Below are positions 1-10,286 of a stretch of DNA of 64,000 nt, in pieces; within the stretch, counting starts at the first letter, position 1; each line of letters starts with the position of its first letter. Source of the DNA: JAPLHP01 sp963720375 (GTDB lineage: Bacteria > Chloroflexota > Dehalococcoidia > UBA2247 > RBG-13-53-26). The stretch is taken from positions 52,802 to 116,801 of the forward strand of contig CAVRFM010000009.1 in the NCBI GenBank assembly GCA_963720375.1. Reading direction: 5' to 3'. The notes beneath the pieces were generated by a model. That model did not search any database. It was given only the letters and a program-made list of their open reading frames with translations, and was not told where the DNA came from. The position numbers and the translations under genes are program-made.

Positions 1-1329
1 ACTATTATCCTTTTCAGCCTTCTCTACCCTGCCGTCGCAGGTCTGAAGGAGCGGACTGGCCTGAAGAATCTGGTGGTGACCAATATCAAAGAGTACCTCC
101 CTCCGCTGAGTCGACTGCTTTTCACCCTTTTCCGCGAGCGAAAGGAGGGACACCGTGCCAACATATCTGGGGCAGCCGGGGTCTATTCGTTTCACGACCT
201 GCTGCAACGCTTCAGCCCGGAACCACCCCCCGTAACTGTAGCCCCCAGCGATGTCGCCTTGTTGGAGTACACGGGAGGAACCACTGGTATCAGCAAGGGC
301 GCCGTAGTCACCCATCGCAGCGTAACTGCTAATGTGTCGCAGCTCAAAGCCTGGGCGACCCCTATAAACTTCAAGGAAGGGAAGGAAGTGGTAATGGGCG
401 TTATGCCTCTCTTCCATGCATATGGGATGGTGACTGTGATGCACTTCTCCATCATGATGGGCGCAGCAATGGTGTTGCTGCCTCGCTGGCAGACCGATCA
501 GGTGCTTAAGGCTATCAATCGGTACAAGCCTGCCTTTTTCCCGGGAGTGCCTACCATGTATGTGGCTATTAACAGCCATCCTGATGTCAGCAAATACAAT
601 CTGCATTCTGTTAAAGCCTGCGTCAGCGGTGCGGCCCCACTGCCGGTGGAGGTCCAGACGAAGTTCGAAGAACTCACTGGCGGCAAACTGGTGGAGGGAT
701 ACGGTCTGAGCGAGGCTGCAGTTGTTGTTACCGCTAATCCCTTGACCGGTATGCGCAAGGTGGGGAGCATCGGTGTGCCTTTGCCGGATGTGGAAGCCAA
801 GATCATGGATGCAAACGTTGCCGACAAGGAACTGCCGATCGGAGAAGTCGGAGAGTTGGTTATCAAGGGACCGCAAGTGATGCAGGAATACTGGCATCAG
901 CCTAAAGAGACAGAGATGGTGCTGCGCGACGGCTGGCTGTATACGGGCGACCTGGCGAAGATGGACGGTGATGGTTTCATATTCATCGTGGACCGCAAGA
1001 AAGACATGATTATTGCTGGTGGCTACAATATCTACCCTAGCGAGGTCGAAGCGGTTCTCCGGACACATCCCAAAGTCAAAGAAGTGGTTGCTTACGGCCT
1101 GCCTGACGCCTACCGCGGCCAAACGGTGAAAGTGGCCATAGTCCTCAAAGAGGGTGAGGCTGCTACACCGGAAGAGATCATCGAGTTCAGCCGGCAGTAC
1201 CTGGCCCGGTACAAGGTGCCTAAGCTGGTGGAGTTCAGGGATAGTCTGCCGAAGTCGATAATCGGCAAAGTCTTGAGAAGAGTGTTAGCGGAGGAGGAAA
1301 AAGGCACACCCAAAGCTGCACAAAAGTGA
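1..1329 (+). CDS. Long-chain acyl-CoA ligase, C-terminal part (5' end outside window)
   Basis: The reading frame is open from base 1, so the N-terminus lies upstream of the window. The enzyme would activate a carboxylic acid with ATP and CoA through an acyl-adenylate. Visible ANL-family marks are the P-loop-like TGGTTGISKG, the GYGLSEA motif, the DGWLYTGDLA hinge region with a following DRKKDMI, and the C-terminal catalytic lysine in KSIIGKVLRR. About 440 residues are present, so roughly the first 100-150 are missing. A methylated or branched substrate cannot be told from sequence. It is followed after 59 bases by rubrerythrin with its own ribosome binding site, so an operon is possible but not shown. 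Confidence 0.9.
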   Translation, partial: TIILFSLLYPAVAGLKERTGLKNLVVTNIKEYLPPLSRLLFTLFRERKEGHRANISGAAGVYSFHDLLQRFSPEPPPVTVAPSDVALLEYTGGTTGISKGAVVTHRSVTANVSQLKAWATPINFKEGKEVVMGVMPLFHAYGMVTVMHFSIMMGAAMVLLPRWQTDQVLKAINRYKPAFFPGVPTMYVAINSHPDVSKYNLHSVKACVSGAAPLPVEVQTKFEELTGGKLVEGYGLSEAAVVVTANPLTGMRKVGSIGVPLPDVEAKIMDANVADKELPIGEVGELVIKGPQVMQEYWHQPKETEMVLRDGWLYTGDLAKMDGDGFIFIVDRKKDMIIAGGYNIYPSEVEAVLRTHPKVKEVVAYGLPDAYRGQTVKVAIVLKEGEAATPEEIIEFSRQYLARYKVPKLVEFRDSLPKSIIGKVLRRVLAEEEKGTPKAAQK

Positions 1330-1388
1330 GACACTGAGTAGTATCTGCAGGCTTCAGAATACATTAAAGCAGAAAGGAGGCAACTGAG

Positions 1389-2018
1389 ATGAGGAAGATG
1401 ACAGAGGCAAATCTGAATAACGCCTATGCTGGCGAGAGCATGGCCCACATGAGATACAACATCTATGCTGATGTTGCTGAATCAGAGGGCAAGCCGAATA
1501 TTGCCAGGCTTTTCCGGTCCATATCCTTTGCGGAAAGGGTGCATGCCACCAACCACTACAGGGCACTGGGAGCCATCAAGTCCAGTGTTGACAACCTCCA
1601 GGTAGCCATTGATGGTGAGACCTACGAGGTGGAGGATATGTATCCTGCTTACAGGGCAGTGGCCGAACTACAGGGAGAAACAGCTGCTCGGCGCAGTACC
1701 GATTGGGCCTGGCAAGCGGAGAAGATTCATGCTGCCATGTACCAGCAAGCCAAGCAGGCAGCAGCAAACAAGGAGGACATGGACTTGGGGCCCATGTTCA
1801 TATGTGAAGTATGCGGGCATACAGTGGAAGGGCAAGCTCCTGACAGATGTCCCGTCTGTCAGGCAGCAAAGGAAAGGTTCAGAGCAGTTCTAGGATTGCG
1901 CTCTGCAGAAAAGAAGAGGAGCAGAATCCGGTGGCATACAAGATCACGGATGATTGCATCAGTTGCGGGGCCTGTGAGCCGGAGTGCCCCAACAAAGCCA
2001 TCAACGAAGTTGAGATGA
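1389..2018 (+). CDS. Rubrerythrin (C-terminus run on by a probable 1-base insertion)
   Basis: Rubrerythrin is a non-haem di-iron peroxidase that removes hydrogen peroxide in anaerobes, using electrons from rubredoxin. The N-terminal ferritin-like helices carry the expected glutamates (for example in AERVHATNHYRAL) and the C-terminus has a rubredoxin-like iron site, CEVCG followed by CPVC. AGAAAGGAGG ends about 9 bases before the ATG. The family normally ends a few residues after the second CxxC pair. Here the frame runs on for about 45 unrelated basic residues and overlaps the ferredoxin. Removing the single G at 1887 gives an ending FRAF and a TAG stop at 1891-1893, so the natural gene probably ends at 1893. 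Confidence 0.92.
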   Translation: MRKMTEANLNNAYAGESMAHMRYNIYADVAESEGKPNIARLFRSISFAERVHATNHYRALGAIKSSVDNLQVAIDGETYEVEDMYPAYRAVAELQGETAARRSTDWAWQAEKIHAAMYQQAKQAAANKEDMDLGPMFICEVCGHTVEGQAPDRCPVCQAAKERFRAVLGLRSAEKKRSRIRWHTRSRMIASVAGPVSRSAPTKPSTKLR

Positions 2019-2203
2019 CCTATGTCATCAACCCCGACAGGTGCACTCAGTGTGTCGGGGCCTACAAGTCCTCCCGTTGTGCGGAGGTATGCCCGGTGGA
2101 TGCCTGTATCGCTGACCCCAGCCATCCCGAGACCAAGGAACAGCTCCTGAACAAATGGCGCAGTCTGCACCCGGACAAGGAACCTGCTGCAGGAACCTAT
2201 TGA
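1931..2203 (+). CDS. 2[4Fe-4S] ferredoxin
   Basis: This is a small soluble electron carrier. The first cluster motif is CISCGACEPECP and the second is CTQC, a spacer of eight residues, then C-x3-CP, which is the arrangement of ferredoxins of the Allochromatium/YfhL type. An open frame exists upstream from 1847, but it would put 28 junk residues in front. GTG at 1931 has AGAGGAG about 9 bases upstream and gives a protein that begins MAYKITDDC, typical for the family, so I chose it. It sits just after rubrerythrin and may be co-transcribed. The partner enzyme is not evident. Confidence 0.88.
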   Translation: MAYKITDDCISCGACEPECPNKAINEVEMTYVINPDRCTQCVGAYKSSRCAEVCPVDACIADPSHPETKEQLLNKWRSLHPDKEPAAGTY

Positions 2204-2407
2204 TGAGTTGAAGGGGCAAGGCTTGGAGTGGTCTTTGACATGGCTTTGCTGCCTTGGATAGATTTTCTCAGAAGAAAAGGCAGCTGTTATCCAGTCCAGG
2301 CGGCAGTGATAAGCCAGTCCAAAGGCAGATTAGTATGAGACAAGCAGCATGTGGTTTGAAGATGGGGGAACAGCTTGGCGTGGGTCAAGGAGAAAAGGGA
2401 GGTGCAT
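2204..2407. other. Intergenic stretch, nothing recognised
   Basis: Between ferredoxin and nitroreductase I see only an open frame without family resemblance. The last bases hold the ribosome binding site of the nitroreductase (AAAAGGGAGGT at about 2393-2403). Confidence 0.5.
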
Positions 2408-3004
2408 ATGGAACTCAGCGATTTGGCGACCCTGATCAGGAGCCGACGCTCTATCCGCCGGTGGCAGGACAAAGAAGTGCCCTTGAGGCTATTGACTCAG
2501 GCTATAGAGATAGCGACCTGGGCTCCCAACGGGGGCAACAGGCAGAATTGGCGCTTCTATGTCATTACGAACCGCAACACGATCAAGTCGATTGCAGACG
2601 AGGTGCAGAAGACTGCAGGCCAGATGGCCTCTTGGCCGGAGGCTAAGGAGTTCGCAGGTGAAGTGTCCAGATGGAAAGACGGAGCAGGTTTCTTCCGCAG
2701 CGCGCCGGCGGCTATTGCAGTGGCCGCGGCCCAATATGATTCCGTAGCCGACAAAGTTTTGTCTGCTCGGGAGAAGACTGACCGCCAGGCGAGCCAAATG
2801 CGCGCTTGGCGCAATACCGCTAATACCCGAATACAGTCTGTGGCTTCAGCTACTGCTTATTTGCTCCTCGTCTTGCACAACATGGGGTTAGGGGCAGTGT
2901 GGATGACAGGCCCCATGCAGGCTGCGGGAGAGATACAGAAGATTCTCCGGGTGCCACCGGATATGAATCTGGTGGCGTTCATTCCTGTTGGCTACTCCGG
3001 CTGA
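2408..3004 (+). CDS. Nitroreductase family protein (C-terminus cut by a frameshift)
   Basis: This is an FMN-dependent nitroreductase-type oxidoreductase with an unknown physiological substrate. The family marks are RSRRSIRRW at the start, which contacts FMN phosphate, and WAPNGGNRQNWRF, and the C-terminal NLVAFIPVGY. ATG 2408 is preceded by GGGAGG at 6-8 bases; a longer frame from 2375 lacks a site. As read it stops right after GYSG. In the next frame the sequence continues AESPEPPPRRPVEEV and ends at TAG 3060-3062, which is the usual tail of this family. One extra base near 2994-2999 explains this, so the natural gene probably spans 2408-3062. Confidence 0.88.
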   Translation: MELSDLATLIRSRRSIRRWQDKEVPLRLLTQAIEIATWAPNGGNRQNWRFYVITNRNTIKSIADEVQKTAGQMASWPEAKEFAGEVSRWKDGAGFFRSAPAAIAVAAAQYDSVADKVLSAREKTDRQASQMRAWRNTANTRIQSVASATAYLLLVLHNMGLGAVWMTGPMQAAGEIQKILRVPPDMNLVAFIPVGYSG

Positions 3005-3186
3005 GAGTCCGGAACCCCCGCCGCGACGGCCTGTTGAGGAAGTCTGTGAGATTGTGAGTTAGATCGGGCTTGGCCTTTGCCGTATTGGTATGGCCGGTTT
3101 CTGGCGTGTCGCATGCGCCGAGCGCCAATCGCATTCTCGTTTGGCCGATGCATCTGGGCAATCCACTCGTAGTGCGGATGATGGTG

Positions 3187-4059
3187 CTAGCTGAGGACAC
3201 GCCTGCGGAAGCCCGCGATCCCGGCCCAGAGGAACAGGGCACACAATGCCAGGAGCACAGGGTAGATCACGTACAGGTGCATGTGCCCCGCCGTGGTCAA
3301 CGCAGCGCGGAAGCCCTCAGTCACGTAAATCAGCGGATTGATGCATACCAGGGCCTGCAGCCAGGAGAAGCCCCCGACCTTGACGGCCGACAGCGTCGTC
3401 CACGGATAATAGGTGCCTCCGAGGAATGTTATGGGCAGGACGATGAACCCGAACATGACGCTAATGTTGCGCGGCGAGATGCGGGTCCCGAGCACCAGTC
3501 CAAGGCTGGACGTCATGATACAGGCGATCGGGATGAGGGTGAGCAGGATCGGCCAGTGCACTGACAGATGCACCTCAATTCCCTTGGCATGGATAACCAA
3601 CGCGATCGGGAATACGATAACTGCGGCGATCAGGCCCTGAATAGCTCCAGCCACTACCTTGCCGATGGCAACCAGAGACACAGGGAGTGGTGCGAGCACC
3701 CGGTCCTCGATCTCCTTGGTGTAGCCGAACTCGTTGGCCAGGGGCAGGGCCACTGCCTGGATTCCCTGGAACATAATCGACAGGCCGACCACACCGGCTA
3801 CCAACACGGTAGCAAAGGCAGATTCGCCGCCGACACCCTGGCCCCCGCCGACGCCTTGGCCAATCTTGGGGAATACGTACAAGAAAACGAAGACCAAGAG
3901 GAAGGGCTGGACGAGCGTGCGTGCGACGAACACGCCCAGGTTCTTTTCCAGTACCGCGAGGTCGCGCAGTAGGAGTGCCTTAAAAGCAGTGAGGCTCGCA
4001 GCGGCCGCTGACCGGGTGGACCCGGTCAGGCTACTTGAGGTTGGCAGAGGTGGCGGTGG

Positions 4060-4063
<4 letters not shown>
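3187..4063 (-). CDS. ABC-2 type transporter permease, DrrB-like (frameshift near N-terminus)
   Basis: This is the membrane subunit of a drug, lipid or polysaccharide ABC exporter of the daunorubicin DrrAB type. About six hydrophobic segments are visible, and the PWTTLSAVKVG...NPLIYVTEGFR region is typical of ABC-2 permeases. The ATG at 4063-4061 overlaps the stop of the ATPase gene as ATGA, a classic coupled start. Its frame hits TAG at 4033-4031 after ten codons. The next frame is open and encodes the expected TAFKALLLRDLAVLEKN leading into the long open part, so one extra base lies at about 4025-4050. The continuous open frame begins at a GTG at 3933, which would drop the first membrane-proximal segment. 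Confidence 0.88.
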
Positions 4064-5032
<969 letters not shown>

Positions 5033-5052
<20 letters not shown>

Positions 5053-5212
5053 GTACCTCCTGCTTACGCTCGAGGCCGTTTAATATTGCCTCACCCTTGC
5101 GATCAGATTTGCCCTCTACGGAGTCCAGGGCAAAAGCTGTGCTGGTGAACCCGACGGTAAGAGCGATGATGGCCGTAAGAGCAACTGCCAGAAACTCGTT
5201 ATAGTTTTCCAC
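5033..5212 (-). CDS. Small predicted exported or membrane protein, 59 aa
   Basis: The frame starts at GTG 5212-5210 with GGGAGG 5-10 bases upstream and overlaps the first 20 bases of the ABC ATPase gene. The product begins MENYNEFLAVALTAIIALT and has one hydrophobic stretch ending in STAFA, followed by a charged tail. That pattern fits a signal peptide or a single membrane helix. I do not recognise a family. The position suggests it is translated together with the exporter. The overlap and the good ribosome site support it, but no homologue is known to me. Confidence 0.45.
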
Positions 5213-5317
5213 AGATCCTCCCTTCTCTCTTGATTCTTCGTTTAGCTCAATCTGATAGATCTATGACTTTGCACAACGAAGAAGACAATCCAAAATTAGT
5301 GCCCTCCCGGTTACCAA

Positions 5318-5554
5318 CTAGGGCAGATCCTTCTTGATTTGCTCGAACTGTTCCTTGGAGATCTCCCATCTGGCATATCGCTCCTTGGCTATGTTCAATG
5401 CATTCCCTTTATTGGCACTTGCTGCCGGAGTTCTGTCCCCTGCCAGTTTCGCGATTCCCCAGGCTATCAGTGCGATGATTCCTACCCAGAAAAGGAGCCA
5501 TAGTATGCCACCGAAGACCATCCACCAGCCCATTCCTTCATGTGTGTGCCACAT
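5318..5554 (-). CDS. SHOCT-domain small membrane protein
   Basis: The 78-residue product has a His/Trp-rich start (MWHTHEGMGWWM), one strong transmembrane helix at about residues 13-37 and a C-terminal SHOCT motif, in which a short helix ends RYARWEISKEQFEQIKKDL. SHOCT proteins are usually membrane-tethered and of unknown role; the domain is thought to mediate oligomerisation or contact with other proteins. AAGGAGGA lies 4-11 bases before the ATG. It lies upstream of the exporter operon on the same strand, so a shared function is possible but is only inferred from position. Confidence 0.85.
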   Translation of the reverse strand: MWHTHEGMGWWMVFGGILWLLFWVGIIALIAWGIAKLAGDRTPAASANKGNALNIAKERYARWEISKEQFEQIKKDLP

Positions 5555-6428
5555 GTCTTCCTCCTTATGGTACTATTTTCTGTTGTGTCTCATCAAGCAT
5601 ATGTACTCCTCACAACTACATCTATGAGGAGAGGTATGCTTTATTCGTTTCCGTATGTTACAGCGCGTGCCTGTTCCGGTCGGTGTTTGCATTTCAACTG
5701 GATAGTATTACGGGTTTGTAGCAGGTGCTATCCGCAAAACTACCTGGTTCAGGGGTTCCGCGAATACCTGTTTTGGGTTCTGAAATGATTGACCTGCTGC
5801 AGCGATGCCTCGTAGAGCTTCAGGCTGAGGTTAAGCTTGCGCAAGATCAGGTGGGTCACTATAAGCCATTTGCGCACAGCATCATGGCCGCGCTCAAACG
5901 GTGCAAGAAGGTTGGATGTTGGTCATCCGCAAAAAAGAAGACTGGGCAACATCTCCAACTACTGATCTGATGCCCAGCCTCCGATTGTTTTTGGTTGCCA
6001 AACTGGCAACTACTTCCCCTTTCAGGACTTTCAAGCGAGGCAGTTTCTGGCTAGAGCCTTGCTCTTGGCCACTGCCTCCTTGAATCTGTGAAAGAAGCGG
6101 GCTTCTTTGTCACCAGATTCTGTGCTCATGGCCTGTCCCCCCTTTCTTGAAGAATCGCAACGGAGTATTTCGTCCGTTTGGTGCGTATACGCCATACTAC
6201 TCGACAGAGTCATGGTCTGTCAAGAGGTCAGCACCGACTTCAGTGATTCATGGCTAGTAAGTGCATTTGAGTATAGGCGAGACTCAACGCCATTCCCTAC
6301 TTGTATCCAAGCCAAGGTTGAGGTGGCGACACATCATTCTTCCCTGAGACAGAAGTCACATGCAGTTTCTGAAGACTGGGTCATAATCGACAGTAGTTAG
6401 ATTAGATATTTTGCCGAGAGGGAAACCA
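5555..6428. other. Gene-poor stretch of about 870 bases
   Basis: No frame here resembles a known family. The plus-strand frame 5725-5970 and a minus-strand frame at 6031-6129 are open but unsupported. The latter would encode 32 residues starting MSTESGDKEARFF with AAGGGGG upstream of its ATG, so a small protein is possible. The last bases carry the GAGAGGG ribosome site of MsrB. Confidence 0.4.
6031..6129 (-). CDS. Possible 32-residue small protein
   Basis: The ATG at 6129 has AAAGGGGGG 7-15 bases upstream and reads a hydrophilic, basic peptide with the helical segment FHRFKEAVAKSKALA. No family is recognised. It is reported only because of the good ribosome binding site in an otherwise empty stretch. 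Confidence 0.2.
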   Translation of the reverse strand: MSTESGDKEARFFHRFKEAVAKSKALARNCLA

Positions 6429-6821
6429 ATGAGAGTTAGAATAACAAGGAGCGACAAAGAGTGGCGGTCATTACTGACGCCACAGCAATATAAGGTGACC
6501 CGGAGGAAGGGAACAGAGCCTCCCTTTACTGGGGAATACTACGACTTCAAGAAGAAAGGCATTTACAGATGCGTGTGTTGCGGCAACAGCTTGTTCAGTT
6601 CAGAGACAAAGTTCGATTCCGGGACAGGCTGGCCGAGCTTCTGGGCTCCGATTTCAGAAGAGAATGTCACAACAGCCACGGACGTCTCACATGGGATGAT
6701 AAGGACAGAAGTCAAATGCGTAAGGTGCGGGGCACATCTGGGGCATTTGTTTGATGATGGACCGCCTCCAACCAGACTGCGCTACTGCATCAACTCCGCC
6801 GCGCTGAACTTTGCGGAGTAG
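6429..6821 (+). CDS. msrB: Peptide-methionine (R)-S-oxide reductase MsrB
   Basis: MsrB reduces the R epimer of methionine sulfoxide in proteins, using thioredoxin. The zinc-binding pairs CVCC and CVRC, the GTGWPSF substrate loop and the catalytic cysteine in RYCINSAAL are all present. ATG 6429 has GAGAGGG 6 bases upstream; a TTG at 6411 lies in the same frame but has no site. The 130-residue length is normal for a stand-alone MsrB. MsrA follows on the same strand, so the two epimer-specific repair enzymes are neighbours. With rubrerythrin nearby this forms an oxidative-stress group. Confidence 0.95.
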   Translation: MRVRITRSDKEWRSLLTPQQYKVTRRKGTEPPFTGEYYDFKKKGIYRCVCCGNSLFSSETKFDSGTGWPSFWAPISEENVTTATDVSHGMIRTEVKCVRCGAHLGHLFDDGPPPTRLRYCINSAALNFAE

Positions 6822-6915
6822 TTAAGAGTCGTCTTATGTACAATATTGATTGCCCTCGTCACAGGGTTTCCGTCAAGAAATTCAGGTAGAATAGAGGAAG
6901 CTGATTGCGCACGAC

Positions 6916-7459
6916 ATGGAAGAAATAAGAGAAGTCGGAACCCTGGCAGGAGGCTGCTTCTGGTGTTTGGAGGCCACCTTCGAACGGCTGCAGGGGGTAG
7001 TGCGTGTGATATCCGGCTATGCAGGAGGACATGTCGCTAATCCCTCCTACAGTCAGGTCTGTAGCTGGGACTACAGGGCATGCTGAGGCGGTTCAGATCA
7101 CGTTTGACCCTCGCGTCATCTCTTTCCGCGAATTGCTGGAGGTCTTCTTCAGTATTCACGATCCCACGACGCTGAATTGCCAAGGAGCCGATGTCGGAAC
7201 TCAGTATCGCTCGGCCATCTTCTATCATACCCCTGAACAGAAGGCCGAAGCAGAGGGCATGATAAGAGAGCTTGAAGCATCAGCGGTGTGGGATCAGCCC
7301 ATTGTCACCGAGGTCAGGCCCTTTACCGCGTTCTACCCGGCTGAGGAGTACCACCAGCAATACTACCGCAAGAACCCCGAACAGGCCTATTGCCAAGTAG
7401 TGATCGCTCCCAAGTTAGCCAAGTTCCGCAAGAAATTTGTGGCCAAGCTCAAGGAATAG
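6916..7459 (+). CDS. msrA: Peptide-methionine (S)-S-oxide reductase MsrA (frameshifted)
   Basis: MsrA reduces the S epimer of methionine sulfoxide. The active-site motif GCFWC is at residues 13-17 of the frame that starts at ATG 6916, and SGYAGGH follows. That frame reads to VCS and then into TGA. With the T at 7066 removed it continues GTTGHAEAVQITFDP, the exact family sequence, to the end at 7459, including the distal part YHQQYYRKNPEQAYC. One extra base is therefore the only lesion. An annotation starting at 7019 would lose the catalytic cysteine. Confidence 0.93.
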
Positions 7460-7578
7460 TTGAGCCCCAACGTGTTCTGGCTGCACCGTGTAACAGTCTC
7501 AAACAATCTCGACCATGCTTGAGTTGATTTGGCGCGAATCCCGGTTCCTGGGTTTGCCGGCAAGAAAGGAGATATCAG

Positions 7579-8490
7579 ATGAGTACTGTTCGGAGAGTGA
7601 AGAGGACTTTCAGAAGCAGACCTACAGTGGAAGGAGCCGGTGTCAATCTAAAGAGAGCATTTGGCTTTCATCAGGTTCCCCTTTTCGATCCTTTCCTGCT
7701 GCTCGACGATTTTCATTCCACTAACCCTGATGACTATATCAGGGGTTTCCCGTGGCATCCGCACAGAGGAATAGAGACTATTACCTACGTCCTTCATGGC
7801 AAGGTAGAGCACGGTGATAGTATGGGCAACGGAGGAGTCATCCATTCTGGAGATGTCCAATGGATGACTGCCGGAAGCGGTATCATTCATCAAGAAATGC
7901 CCAAAGGACAAGAGGACGGGTTGATGTGGGGCTTTCAACTTTGGGCAAATCTTCCGGCATCACATAAGATGATGCCCCCACGCTATCGGGATATCAAAAG
8001 TACACAAATTCCGGAAGTACTTACTGATACTGGTGTGTCGGTGAAAGTCGTCTGCGGAGAAGTGAACAGCGTAGAAGGCCCTGTCCGGGATATCGTTATC
8101 AATCCAGAGTATCTGGATGTTGCCATGCTGCCGCATTCCAGTTTCAGGCGCAGTATCCCGAACAATCATAATGCATTTGCCTATGTTATAGAAGGTGAAG
8201 GCTATTTTGATGATCGACGAGAATCACGTGATCTTAAAGTGGCCGGTACCGGCTACTCCGGTTTGAGTAGAGAGAGCATGTTGGATCAGGAACATTTGGT
8301 TTTATTCGAGACTGGTGACGAGATCATTGTGATCACCGGTGACAAGCCGATAAGGTTCTTACTAGTATCGGGGAAACCTATCGGAGAACCCGTGGCCTGG
8401 TCTGGCCCCATAGTCATGAATAACGAGGAAGAGTTGAGAGTAGCGTTTGAAGAATATCAGAAAGGAACCTTCATCAAACATACTAAGTAG
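7579..8490 (+). CDS. Pirin family protein
   Basis: This is a bicupin protein of the pirin family. Some bacterial pirins show quercetin 2,3-dioxygenase activity and others act as regulators, so the role here is open. The N-terminal cupin carries the metal-site signature FPWHPHRGIETITYVL followed by HGDSMGNGG and the IHQEMP histidine. The C-terminal cupin begins near residue 200. The ATG is preceded by AAGGAGATATCAG, a strong site. The 303-residue length is normal. It stands alone, about 120 bases after MsrA. Confidence 0.93.
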   Translation: MSTVRRVKRTFRSRPTVEGAGVNLKRAFGFHQVPLFDPFLLLDDFHSTNPDDYIRGFPWHPHRGIETITYVLHGKVEHGDSMGNGGVIHSGDVQWMTAGSGIIHQEMPKGQEDGLMWGFQLWANLPASHKMMPPRYRDIKSTQIPEVLTDTGVSVKVVCGEVNSVEGPVRDIVINPEYLDVAMLPHSSFRRSIPNNHNAFAYVIEGEGYFDDRRESRDLKVAGTGYSGLSRESMLDQEHLVLFETGDEIIVITGDKPIRFLLVSGKPIGEPVAWSGPIVMNNEEELRVAFEEYQKGTFIKHTK

Positions 8491-8858
8491 ACTCACCAGC
8501 GCCCTGTGGAACTTCAGTCTGTCATCAACCCCCGAGCTTCTGATATATCCCACGCTGAGACCACGCTCAAACTCTCACTCTGAAACTAGCTTTCCAATGC
8601 CTTCCCAGAACTCTATCCAGATTGTCGTCTCCAGACTATCAGCCTTGCCCTAAACGTTACGTTCCTCCGTATGGAAGTTGACAAAAGTTGAGAAATCTGT
8701 CATAAATGATATCCCTTTTTGATGTTATAGAACAAGTGGCTGGCAGGCAATCTATGAGGGGGGGGAATGTGACTCTGTGATTTGAGTCACACTTAGTTGA
8801 CCGGCCAGCCATATATATTTGGGGAGTCTTCTGACGGGAAGTCCTAGAGGTAGAAGAA
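8491..8858. other. Intergenic stretch carrying repeat copy 1
   Basis: No gene is seen. The stretch holds one copy of a 75-base palindromic repeat (8737-8811), listed separately, and the promoter region of the epimerase gene. Confidence 0.5.
8737..8811. repeat. 75-base palindromic repeat, copy 1 (MITE- or REP-like)
   Basis: The ends TGGCTGGCAG and CGGCCAGCCA are inverted repeats of each other. Inside lies a second inverted pair, AATGTGACTC and GAGTCACACT, so the unit can fold into a long hairpin. An inverted copy of identical length lies at 11102-11176 and differs at roughly ten positions. No target-site duplication is obvious. No coding capacity is present. Confidence 0.8.
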
Positions 8859-9824
8859 ATGGACATATTGGTTACAGGAGCTACAGGTCAACTTGGGAGA
8901 GAGATAGTACCTCGTTTTCTGGAAAGAGGGAATCGTCTCAAATTACTGGTTCGTGATGCGGCCAAGGCTAAGGGGCTGTTTCCTGACTGCGATATCATTC
9001 AGGGGGATATTGTTCGGGATGATCTTGGCATTGAAGTGCCGATGAAAGTAGATGCCGTCTATCACCTGGCTGCCGACATTAACTTGGGCACCAAGAGTGA
9101 CGATAGGGTATGGGCCACAAACTATAACGGTACTGCCAACGTGATCCGCTTCTGTGAGCTAAACTCAGTGCCCCACCTCTTCTATGCGGGCACAGCCTAT
9201 ACTGAAAAAGGCAGGAACGCCTACGAGAAGTCAAAGAAGGCGGCTGAGCAGCTTGTGGAGTCCTGTGGGATTGAGAGGAAAACAATCTTCAAGATCGGCA
9301 TCCTTGTCCCGAGTCTCAAAAACCCTAGCAAGGCTTCGACGGAGGCACCGTATCTGCTTACCCATGGGATATGTGTGCTTCATGACCGCGAAGAGGTGGT
9401 GAAAAGACGTCTGGATGGCACGCTTCGATTGCCTATAGCAGAGCCTAGATTCAGGGTCAGAGGCCTCCCGGATGCCAGGCTCAATCTGGTGCCCATTGAT
9501 GTAGTAGTCGATTTTATTGTGAATACAACAGAGACAGGCAAGTTCTGGCTCACTCACCCTAAACCTCCAAAGCTGGGCGATCTGTTAAAGTGGGCAGGCG
9601 AGGTATTCTGTGTCTCCATAGAATTACAGCCAGATTTTGAAATGTCTGATATTGAAGCCCTGTTCCATCAGGGTGCAAAACCGTTTCTCCCTTACCTTTT
9701 CGGTGATGAGTTCCCCAGTGACCTGAAGGATTGTCCTGACATTACTCCTGGATTTGTGAGGGAAAGCGTGGCCCACAGCACCATTAGCGTCGATGGCACA
9801 TCTGCCAGTAAGTGGCTGAAGTGA
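8859..9824 (+). CDS. NAD(P)-dependent epimerase/dehydratase, extended SDR family
   Basis: This is an extended short-chain dehydrogenase with a Rossmann fold. The nucleotide-binding motif GATGQLG is at residues 7-13, VYHLAADI marks the fourth strand and the catalytic Y-x3-K is in YEKSK. The 321-residue length and the substrate-domain motif SVPHLFYAGTAY fit proteins of the male-sterility or 3-beta-HSD-like group, which act on lipids, sterols or sugar nucleotides. The substrate is unknown. It lies alone inside the segment bracketed by the two inverted repeats. Confidence 0.88.
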   Translation: MDILVTGATGQLGREIVPRFLERGNRLKLLVRDAAKAKGLFPDCDIIQGDIVRDDLGIEVPMKVDAVYHLAADINLGTKSDDRVWATNYNGTANVIRFCELNSVPHLFYAGTAYTEKGRNAYEKSKKAAEQLVESCGIERKTIFKIGILVPSLKNPSKASTEAPYLLTHGICVLHDREEVVKRRLDGTLRLPIAEPRFRVRGLPDARLNLVPIDVVVDFIVNTTETGKFWLTHPKPPKLGDLLKWAGEVFCVSIELQPDFEMSDIEALFHQGAKPFLPYLFGDEFPSDLKDCPDITPGFVRESVAHSTISVDGTSASKWLK

Positions 9825-10286
9825 TTCAACAAGCAGCAAGAGGGTGGGCCGGAGAGGGTCGTATTAGCAATTAGCCTGCGCGGCACTGTACAAAGCAAAC
9901 TAAAGGCCAGTCTTACCTGTCAGGAACTCACTGTGCGAATAGCATTGAGCAGAAGCTAGGTTTGCCACCTTTGCGTCAAGTTACAGGCTTACTAAACTTC
10001 CTACCACTTCTGAGAATTGAGTCCTCCATGGATATCCCTATAACAGGGCACTCCATTTGGATGTGCAGTGCTCGGGAGACCAGTCTTTAGTGTTGCTAAC
10101 ATAGTCCTATAATTATCTCTATGCAATATAATAATCAAATAGTGATCCTATTATTGCGTCCTGTCCAACTCTGTCAACTAGGCTATGGTTTAAGATCTTG
10201 ACATCCTGGACGACTGCATCATAGGATTCCTGCAACTGTTGTAGCAAGATAAAAGACCATGTTATGAGGGTGGACGAGGGCAAGTG
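9825..10286. other. Gene-free stretch of about 460 bases
   Basis: I see no coding sequence, no RNA gene and no clear repeat. The composition is more AT-rich towards 10100-10150. Confidence 0.4.

Noticed and set aside
5725..5970. 81-residue plus-strand frame with a helical, Lys-rich part
   Set aside because: No ribosome site, no family, and it sits in a gene-poor stretch with open frames in several phases.
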